From the NCBI GenBank assembly GCA_020216895.1, contig JAIWOM010000119.1:1-5403 (forward strand): a stretch of 5,403 nt of DNA, in the 5' to 3' direction. The position numbers and the translations under genes are program-made. Under the pieces are notes generated by a model. The model did no database searches. It was not told the DNA's origin and saw only the letters and a list, made by a program, of their open reading frames with translations. Shown in pieces: positions 1 through 5,403 of the stretch; positions within the stretch are counted from its first letter, which is position 1; every line of letters starts with the position of its first letter. The DNA comes from Microcella sp. (GTDB lineage: Bacteria > Actinomycetota > Actinomycetes > Actinomycetales > Microbacteriaceae).

Positions 1-906
1 GGGGGCTCCGCAGGCCATCGCCTCGACGACCGGCAGGCCGAATCCCTCGCCGAGCGAGGGGTAGGCGACGAGCAGCGCGCCGCCGAGGAGGCCGGGCAGG
101 TCGTCGCGGTCGACGTAGCCGAGCACGCGCACCCGGTCGCCCGCTTCGGCGAGGAGCCCGTCGACCTCGGTGTCCCACCCGCGGGCGCCGGCGAGCACGA
201 GCGCCGCATCCGGATACCGCCCCTGCAGCTCGGGCTGCGCGGCCAGCACCGCGCGGATCAGGTTCGGGACGTTCTTGCGCGGCTCGATGGTGCCGAGGAA
301 CGCGATCCAGTGCGGAGCGCCGACGAGGGTGCGTGCCCGTTCGACCTCGTCCGCGGTCGGCGGGTGGAACGCCGAGCCGTCGACCCCGTGGTGGGCGACA
401 TGGCAGGCGGCCGCGCGGGGCCCGACGAATCGCACCAGCTCGTCGCGGGTGGCGGCGCTGGGCACGATGCAGGCCGCCGCGCGCCGCAGCGAGAGGCGGG
501 TCCACGCCCGGAAGAACACCCGCTTGAGCCGGCTGTGCAGGTGCGGATCGGAGAAGAACGTCGCATCGTGCAGGGTGACGACGACGGGGCGCCCGGCGAG
601 CAGGGGCATCGTGTAATGCGGGGCGTGGATCGCGGCCGCCCGGTGCCGCCGCGCCAGCCGCACGAGCCCCGTCTGCTCCCAGAGCAGGCGCAGCGCCGTC
701 CGCTCAACGACCGCAGGCACGGTGTGGATGACTGCGTGCGGGGCGCTCTCGGCGATCCAGTCGGCGTCGCGCCGCTGGCAGGCGATCACGAGGGCGACAC
801 CCTCGGCGTCCAGAGCGGGGATCAGCTGCTCCAGGTACCGGCCGACCCCGCCCACCTGCGCGGGGATCGCCGTCGCGTCGATCACGATCGGCGGAGCAGC
901 GTGCAC
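1..906 (-). CDS. GT4-family glycosyltransferase (group 1), C-terminus cut by window edge
   Basis: Translating the minus strand from a GTG at 906 gives 302 uninterrupted codons to the window edge. The protein has the two-domain GT-B layout. In the N-terminal domain a glycine-rich loop, GGVGRY, lies at residues 19-24, with an acceptor-side HAPHY at 94-98 and LHD at 112-114. The C-terminal domain opens with FLGTIEPRKN at 203-212, the usual start of the nucleotide-sugar-binding half, and ends with the GEGFGLPVVEAMACG signature at 286-300. That signature contains the E-x7-E pair (E287, E295) typical of the family. GT4 proteins are usually about 370-400 residues, so roughly 70-100 are missing. There is no signal peptide or membrane segment, so a cytoplasmic or membrane-peripheral enzyme is expected. 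The start is supported by a strong ribosome binding site 6 nt upstream. The gene is divergent from gmd, which fits transfer of a GDP-linked sugar in glycan assembly, but donor and acceptor cannot be read from the sequence. Confidence 0.92.
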   Translation of the reverse strand, partial: MHAAPPIVIDATAIPAQVGGVGRYLEQLIPALDAEGVALVIACQRRDADWIAESAPHAVIHTVPAVVERTALRLLWEQTGLVRLARRHRAAAIHAPHYTMPLLAGRPVVVTLHDATFFSDPHLHSRLKRVFFRAWTRLSLRRAAACIVPSAATRDELVRFVGPRAAACHVAHHGVDGSAFHPPTADEVERARTLVGAPHWIAFLGTIEPRKNVPNLIRAVLAAQPELQGRYPDAALVLAGARGWDTEVDGLLAEAGDRVRVLGYVDRDDLPGLLGGALLVAYPSLGEGFGLPVVEAMACGAP

Positions 907-912
907 GAGGGG

Positions 913-919
913 CCTTCCT
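913..919 (-). promoter_or_regulatory. Ribosome binding site of the GT4 gene
   Basis: On the minus strand this reads AGGAAGG, a good Shine-Dalgarno match, with a 6-nt spacer to the GTG at 906. It decides the start: the nearest upstream ATG (first base at 937) is out of frame with the glycosyltransferase. Confidence 0.75.
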
Positions 920-935
920 GTCGGGGGGACGCTCC

Positions 936-941
936 ATTATC
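936..941 (-). promoter_or_regulatory. Candidate -10 box for the GT4 gene
   Basis: The minus strand reads GATAAT here, a 5/6 match to the sigma-70 -10 consensus and one of the few AT-rich spots in the region. A transcript starting about 7 nt downstream would have a leader of roughly 20-25 nt containing the AGGAAGG ribosome binding site. I see no convincing -35 box at the usual distance. Confidence 0.45.
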
Positions 942-985
942 CCGTCGCGCGCCGGTTGGGGAGGGCCGCGGGCGTGCGCGCGCGG

Positions 986-991
986 TAGAGT
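986..991 (+). promoter_or_regulatory. Candidate -10 box for the gmd operon
   Basis: TAGAGT matches the TAGAxT style of -10 box common in high-GC actinobacteria. It would give a leader of about 90 nt before gmd. A TTGGGG at 956-961 resembles a -35 box but is 24 nt away, longer than the standard 16-18, so the pairing is doubtful. The call rests on position and composition only. Confidence 0.35.
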
Positions 992-1012
992 CGACCGGAC
1001 GAACGCCGATCT

Positions 1013-1048
1013 GCCCCGACGGGGCCGGCACTCGCAGGCGGCCGGCAC
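1013..1048 (+). promoter_or_regulatory. gmd leader: small hairpin and direct repeat
   Basis: A perfect 5-bp inverted repeat with a 3-nt loop (GCCCC GAC GGGGC, 1013-1025) is followed by a direct repeat. GGGGCCGGCAC at 1021-1031 recurs as GCGGCCGGCAC at 1038-1048 (10 of 11 identical, 17-bp period). The first repeat copy overlaps the hairpin's right arm. Both lie in the predicted untranslated leader of gmd. They could be a protein-binding site or RNA structure, but GC-rich sequence gives such patterns by chance fairly often. I recognise no known riboswitch. Confidence 0.25.
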
Positions 1049-1088
1049 GTCGGCGCACGACCCCTCCCCTCGACGAAAGATTGCACTG

Positions 1089-2071
<983 letters not shown>

Positions 2072-2072
<1 letters not shown>

Positions 2073-3034
2073 TGCGCCGGGCTCTCGTCACCGGCATCAC
2101 CGGCCAGACGGGCAGCTACCTCGCCGAGTCGCTGACCGCCCACGGCTGGGAGGTCCACGGGGCCGTGCGCACGGTCGGCGAGGAGGCGCGCAGCGGCGCT
2201 CCGGTGCTGCACGTGGCCGATCTCGCCCGGCCCGACGAGATCACGACGGTGATCGAGCGGGTGCGCCCCGACGCGGTCTTCCACCTCGGCGGCCTGACCT
2301 CGGTCGCCGAGTCCTGGGCCGATCCCGCGGCCTACGCAGTCACGGTCGGCGGATCGACGGCGGCGATCCTCGCCGCCGCGAAGCGGCTGACGGATGCGGG
2401 GCACGAGGTCCGCGTCGTGAACGCCTCGAGCGCCGAGGTGTTCGGCCGCGCGGTCGACCAGCCGCAGACGGCCCGCACGGCGATCGCGCCCGTCACGCCC
2501 TACGGCGCGGCCAAGGCGCTCGGGCACCACCTCGTGCAGATGTACCGGGCCGGCGGGCTGCCCGCCGCGAACGGCATCCTCTACAACCACGAGTCGCCGC
2601 GCCGCCCGCTCGCCTTCGTCACCCGCAAGATCACGCACGGGGTCGCGCGGATCGCGGCCGGGCGGGCGGAGACCCTGACGCTCGGCAATCTCGACGCCCG
2701 CCGCGACTGGGGATGGGCGCCCGATTACGCCGAGGCGCTGCGCCTGGCGGTGGATGCTCCCGACGACTACATCATCGCGACGGGTGTCAGCCACTCGGTG
2801 CGCGACTTCGTGGCCGCCGCCTTCGCCGCGGTCCGCATCGACGACTGGCAGCCGCTCGTGCTGCAGGACCCGCGCTTCATGCGGCCGAACGACGCCCCCG
2901 AGCAGCGCGGCGACCCCTCGGCGACCGAGGCCGCTCTCGGCTGGCGCCGCACCGTCGGCTTCGAGGAGCTGGTCGCCGCGATGGTCGCGGCCGATCTCGC
3001 CGCCCTCGACGAGGGCGCGACGACCGCCGACTGA
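2072..3034 (+). CDS. Gmd-like short-chain dehydrogenase, likely partner enzyme of Gmd
   Basis: This 320-residue protein is a clear paralogue of the gene before it. It has the Rossmann motif GITGQTG (8-14), the active-site segment NASSAEVFG (117-125) with S120 and E122, Y144/K148 in TPYGAAK, YNHESP (171-176), VTRKITHG (183-190) and GNLDARRDWGWAPDY (205-219). Two positions differ from ordinary Gmd. The second active-site Ser (S128 of the neighbour) is A121, and the loop RPAEVDLL has become RPNDAPEQ (271-278), losing the conserved Glu. The start overlaps the upstream stop as TGATG and has no clear ribosome binding site, so translation probably depends on gmd. It may be the 4-keto reductase giving GDP-D-rhamnose, a second dehydratase, or a non-identical subunit of a Gmd complex. 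Known Rmd and fucose synthases have a different N-terminal glycine motif, so the reductase role is only inference. I leave the symbol empty. Confidence 0.88.
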
Positions 3035-3139
3035 GCGGGCCTGACGGAGCAGCGCCGACTCAGCGGCGCCGACTCCGCGTCGCCCACTCAGCAGCCAACA
3101 CTGACCAGCGACCACTCAGCGGCTAACACTGAGCAGCGC
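3028..3139. repeat. Four degenerate tandem copies of a 28-bp unit
   Basis: Copies lie at 3028-3055, 3056-3083, 3084-3111 and 3112-3139. The last two match at 24 of 28 positions. Against the last copy, the first matches at 20 and the second at 19. Shared blocks are ACTCAGC near the start, AACACTGA in the middle and CAGCG at the end. The first copy includes the stop codon of the upstream gene (TGA at 3032-3034), and the array ends 18 bp before the end of the convergent gene. It is too short and continuous, with no spacers, to be a CRISPR array. Confidence 0.7.
3052..3069. terminator. Possible hairpin between convergent genes
   Basis: GCGCCG (3052-3057) and CGGCGC (3064-3069) form a perfect 6-bp GC stem with a 6-nt loop, 18 nt past the stop of the Gmd-like gene. 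No T-tract follows on either strand, so this is not a classical intrinsic terminator. T-less hairpins have been proposed as terminators in high-GC actinobacteria, and the position between convergent genes fits. Confidence 0.3.
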
Positions 3140-3157
3140 CGCCGGTCCTCGTCGGCC

Positions 3158-4732
3158 CTAGTCGGTCGTTCCCGCCGTGGGCGCGGGGGAGACGCTCTCG
3201 CTCGGAACCGGGCTCGGCGACGCGGTCGGAACCGGCGTCGGGCTCGGCGAGGTGGTCGGTGCCGGGCTGCGGGTCGGCGCCGGGCTGGGCGCGCTGCTCG
3301 TGGTCGCCTCCTCGGTCGTCCGCGTCTGCGCGTACTCCCAGTACTCGTCCGTGGCGAGGATGGCGGCGCGGAAGGCGAGCGGTCCGCGGGAGCGGATGTA
3401 CGAGCCCCAGGTGATCCGCTCCTCGGGCGTCGCTTCGCGACCCAGGTAGTCGATGAAGGTCTCGTTGGCCCGGTTGCGCGACGTCTCGACCGAGTTGTAG
3501 ATCGCGTTGACGACCCACTTGCGGCTCTTCTCGACGACATAGCGGGCCCAGTGCGCCTGCTCGTTGACGCTCGCCGGTCGCCCGATGACCCGCTGGTACA
3601 GCGCGTCGACGAAGGCGGTGTCGGTGCCGCCGGCCTTGAGGTAGAACTCCTTGGTCGACAGGAAGATCTCGAAGACGTCGTCGGGCGTCAGCTGCCCGCG
3701 ACGGATCCCCTCGAGCCAGCTGGCGCGCCCGCCGGCGTCCGGCTCGCGGTCGAGCACGGTGCGGTAGGCCTCATCGATCTTGCGCAGCCGGTACTCGGTC
3801 GAGTTCACGAAGCCGTTCGCGACCTGCTGGCGCGGCATGCCCTTGAGGATGGCGCGCACCCAGCCCGGGTACTCGCGAGCGCTCGCGGGGCGGCCCAGCA
3901 CATCGTCGTAGACGGCGACGACGTAGTTGATGTGGGTCTGCGGTAGCACCGGCGACCCGAACCAGTCGTTGAAGAACCGCCAGAAGTTGCGGTTGCCGTA
4001 CGAGCTGCAGGTGTCGCCCGTGCTCGTCAGGTTGGCGAGCGCCGCCGCGTTCGGCGTGTACGGGGTGTAGTAGTAGAGCGCCGCGGTGGCCCGGGACTGG
4101 ATGGTCACCCGCTTGGTGCCGCAGGCCTCCTTCGGGTGGTAGCGGACGTTGGTCGCCACCCCGATCGGGAACCAGTTGTAGTAGTCGGGGAACTCGCCGT
4201 AGCGCACCAGCTGGCGGCCCGCCAGGTACACCTGGTTGTAGAAGCCGTAGAAGCGCTCGTCGCAGGGGGCGGTGTCGGGGCAGCCGTAGCCCATCGCGAT
4301 CTTGTACGACCACGACGTGGGGCTCGTGCGCGTGATGAGTGACATCTCCTTCTGGAGCGTCACCAGCAGCACCTGGGGGTTGATGCCGCAGGCCTTCGCG
4401 ACCTTGAAGATGATGGTAGCCGCGGTCTCGTTCGCCGCGCCCGTGTAGCTCGCGCAGGTCGAATCGGCCGCGCGCGTGAAGGTGGTCTGCGTGTAGTCGG
4501 CCAGACAGGTGTATCCCGACTGGCAGGTGCCGCCCTTGGCGTCGAGGAACGCCTGGATCTGGTCACGGGTCATCGTGTTCGGGTTGAAGAAGACCTCATC
4601 GCTGATGATGAGGCCCGGGTTGAAGTCGGCGCCCGACAGGGCCGCCGCGGGGCTCGCCGGCACGACGACGATGCCGCTGGCGACGATCACCACCGCGCCC
4701 AGAATTCCTACCAGTCGTGCTCTCAGACTCAC
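3158..4732 (-). CDS. Secreted protein: lysozyme-like domain, four DUF4214-type repeats, Pro/Ser/Thr tail
   Basis: The product is 524 residues from the preferred GTG at 4732, or 530 from an ATG at 4750; numbering here is from the ATG. An Arg-containing N-terminus, a hydrophobic core at about 13-30 and an Ala-Ala-Ala site at 35-37 form a Sec signal peptide. Residues 41-266 form a globular domain with eight cysteines (76, 82, 99, 121, 157, 163, 210, 248), suiting disulfides outside the cell. Its segment GINPQVLLVTLQKEMSLIT (122-140) resembles the catalytic-Glu helix of lytic transglycosylases, with E135 as candidate. The end, FFNDWFGSP, is typical of this actinobacterial domain, sometimes labelled hemagglutinin. 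Four repeats of DUF4214 type follow, at about 273-320, 322-370, 377-425 and 427-475, marked by LGRP, LDREP, IGRP and LGRE. The tail (479-530) is rich in Pro, Ser and Thr, with no LPxTG motif or C-terminal membrane helix. A role in wall-glycan remodelling or binding is inference. Confidence 0.9.
   Translation of the reverse strand: MSLRARLVGILGAVVIVASGIVVVPASPAAALSGADFNPGLIISDEVFFNPNTMTRDQIQAFLDAKGGTCQSGYTCLADYTQTTFTRAADSTCASYTGAANETAATIIFKVAKACGINPQVLLVTLQKEMSLITRTSPTSWSYKIAMGYGCPDTAPCDERFYGFYNQVYLAGRQLVRYGEFPDYYNWFPIGVATNVRYHPKEACGTKRVTIQSRATAALYYYTPYTPNAAALANLTSTGDTCSSYGNRNFWRFFNDWFGSPVLPQTHINYVVAVYDDVLGRPASAREYPGWVRAILKGMPRQQVANGFVNSTEYRLRKIDEAYRTVLDREPDAGGRASWLEGIRRGQLTPDDVFEIFLSTKEFYLKAGGTDTAFVDALYQRVIGRPASVNEQAHWARYVVEKSRKWVVNAIYNSVETSRNRANETFIDYLGREATPEERITWGSYIRSRGPLAFRAAILATDEYWEYAQTRTTEEATTSSAPSPAPTRSPAPTTSPSPTPVPTASPSPVPSESVSPAPTAGTTD
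3161..3316 (-). repeat. Low-complexity Pro/Ser/Thr-rich coding tract
   Basis: These codons specify the last 52 residues of the secreted protein, an imperfect series of SPAP, SPSP and TPVP-like units. At DNA level the plus strand shows recurring GGGCTCGGCGA-type blocks. The protein segment is probably disordered and may act as a wall-spanning spacer or O-glycosylation site. Such tracts tend to vary in length between strains. Confidence 0.7.
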
Positions 4733-4741
4733 GATCGACCA

Positions 4742-4748
4742 CTCCCCC
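4742..4748 (-). promoter_or_regulatory. Ribosome binding site favouring the GTG start at 4732
   Basis: On the minus strand this reads GGGGGAG with a 9-nt spacer to the GTG at 4732. It overlaps the alternative ATG at 4750, which has only a G/C-rich upstream sequence and no clear Shine-Dalgarno match. Starting at the GTG also gives a more typical signal peptide beginning MSLRARLVG. It is therefore the better start. Confidence 0.6.
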
Positions 4749-4811
4749 ATGTGCCCGCCGCCCCCGGTGCCCGGAGTGCGTCTGCGACAGCAGAACGCGA
4801 TGCGGCACTGC

Positions 4812-4818
4812 TAGACTA
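4812..4818. promoter_or_regulatory. Overlapping -10-like boxes for divergent genes
   Basis: The plus strand reads TAGACT at 4812-4817 and the minus strand reads TAGTCT at 4818-4813, so the two boxes share five base pairs. Both match the TAGAxT/TANNNT pattern. Each would give a leader of about 70 nt, to the ATG at 4894 or the GTG at 4732. No good -35 box lies 16-18 bp from either. A minus-strand TTGAAC at 4843-4848 is 24 bp away, which is too far for a standard promoter. Confidence 0.4.
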
Positions 4819-4893
4819 CCCCGTCCACGTGCGTCTCCCCGTGTTCAATGGTGAGCGGGTCGCCGACCACGACCTTCGCCGTTCGATAACCGA

Positions 4894-5148
4894 ATGAGAG
4901 AGACTGTGCACTCACGCCGCGCCTCCGACGCGTCGTTCGATGACGCCGAGCTCGCATCCTGGCTCGCCGCGACCCAGCACGCGGCCGCTCGGCACCATCG
5001 CCTCGCCGACCTGTCGAACCGTGCGGGCGCCGGGCGCTTCCTCGCGATCGCGATCCGCTTGCGCGACAAGGTCCGGGAGGTCGGGTTCACCCGGACCGTC
5101 GCTCTCGCCTGGTCGATCTTGCGCTCCCGTCTCCGGTCTGCCGGATGA
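4894..5148 (+). CDS. Small hypothetical protein (84 aa)
   Basis: I do not recognise this protein. It has 84 residues, is basic overall and looks helical, with no signal peptide. Residues 16-42 are rich in Ala, His and Asp (DDAELASWLAATQ near the start). The second half carries alternating basic and hydrophobic residues (FLAIAIRLRDKVREVGF and TVALAWSILRSRLRSAG, about 50-84), which could form amphipathic, perhaps membrane-associated, helices. Third codon positions are mostly G or C, which supports a real gene rather than a chance frame. No Shine-Dalgarno sequence precedes the ATG at 4894. A GTG four codons later (4906) has GAGAG just upstream and is an alternative start. The stop overlaps the next start as ATGA, so the two are probably one operon, served by the TAGACT box at 4812. 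Confidence 0.65.
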   Translation: MRETVHSRRASDASFDDAELASWLAATQHAAARHHRLADLSNRAGAGRFLAIAIRLRDKVREVGFTRTVALAWSILRSRLRSAG

Positions 5149-5403
5149 GCGCCGCTGCGGACGCGGCTGTCGCCGCCGCCACCGACCAGCGCCTGAGCGC
5201 CGCGCTCACGGCACTTGGGCACCCTGCCGAGGGGGGCTCTGCGGCGCGGCTCGGCCGTCTCGTGGACGCCGCCCGCGGTGACGCCGCGGCCGTCTGGCTG
5301 CTGATCGTCGCCGTCTGCGGCGCGTATCCGCGGCAGGATGAGGTGCTCGCCGTGCGGCGTGTGCTCGACCTCCTCGAGGGTCCCGCCGCCATCCGCGCGG
5401 TGC
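5145..5403 (+). CDS. Unrecognised protein, N-terminal 86 residues; cut by window edge
   Basis: The frame opens at an ATG in the ATGA overlap with the upstream small gene and stays open to the window edge, with G/C-biased third positions. The visible part is Ala-rich and helical. A hydrophobic helix, AAVWLLIVAVCGAYP at about 48-62, is followed by a charged amphipathic stretch, RQDEVLAVRRVLDLLEG at 63-79. The hydrophobic run is short, interrupted by Cys-Gly and followed by a Pro, so it is more likely a buried helix than a true membrane span. It has no signal peptide. I cannot name a family from this fragment. Given the locus it could be the leading segment of a glycosyltransferase or other glycan enzyme, but that is context only. 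Confidence 0.6.
   Translation, partial: MSAAADAAVAAATDQRLSAALTALGHPAEGGSAARLGRLVDAARGDAAAVWLLIVAVCGAYPRQDEVLAVRRVLDLLEGPAAIRAV

Noticed and set aside
935..937. ATG (minus strand, first base 937) as the start of the glycosyltransferase
   Set aside because: It is out of frame with the GT4 coding sequence, which begins at 906 after AGGAAGG.
3028..3139. CRISPR-like array
   Set aside because: The units are directly adjacent, degenerate, and have no unique spacers; there are no cas genes.
4730..4750. ATG at 4750 as the start of the secreted protein
   Set aside because: It lacks a clear ribosome binding site, while the GGGGGAG just after it is well placed for the GTG at 4732. The ATG is kept as an alternative only.
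4845..5222. Minus-strand open frame (125 codons) opposite the small gene
   Set aside because: Arg/Ala/Ser-rich composition with no plausible domain. The plus-strand frame has better third-position bias and an ATGA overlap with the next gene. Some doubt remains since the plus-strand gene is itself of unknown family.

Overview
This is a high-GC, gene-dense window with strongly G/C-biased third codon positions, GTG starts, TAGAxT-like -10 boxes and short overlaps between co-directional genes. It suggests an actinobacterium, most likely from the Micrococcales and perhaps the Microbacteriaceae; that placement is inferred from composition and gene style, with no marker gene. The content looks like part of a cell-surface polysaccharide or glycoconjugate locus. 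I see no rRNA, tRNA, CRISPR array, transposase or phage gene.

Layout. (1) Positions 1-906, minus strand: a GT4-family glycosyltransferase whose C-terminus runs off the left edge. (2) 907-1088: a divergent intergenic region with a candidate -10 box for each direction and a plus-strand leader holding a small hairpin and a 17-bp-period direct repeat. (3) 1089-3034, plus strand: two translationally coupled paralogues (1-nt TGATG overlap), first a canonical GDP-mannose 4,6-dehydratase (gmd), then a second Gmd-like short-chain dehydrogenase that keeps the catalytic residues but has lost the conserved C-terminal substrate loop. (4) 3028-3139: four degenerate tandem copies of a 28-bp unit between convergent genes. 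(5) 3158-4732, minus strand: a secreted protein with a cysteine-rich, lysozyme-like N-terminal domain, four DUF4214-type repeats and a Pro/Ser/Thr-rich tail. (6) About 4733-4893: a second divergent region with overlapping -10-like boxes on the two strands. (7) 4894-5403, plus strand: an 84-residue hypothetical gene overlapping (ATGA) an unrecognised gene cut by the right edge.

How the genes may work together (inference): Gmd would convert GDP-mannose to GDP-4-keto-6-deoxymannose. The coupled paralogue would process that intermediate, perhaps to GDP-D-rhamnose, or form a mixed dehydratase complex. The divergent glycosyltransferase would transfer the sugar into a surface glycan. The secreted DUF4214 protein would act at the cell wall. 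The points most worth following are the divergent second Gmd paralogue, the architecture of the secreted protein, and the tandem repeat between the convergent genes.
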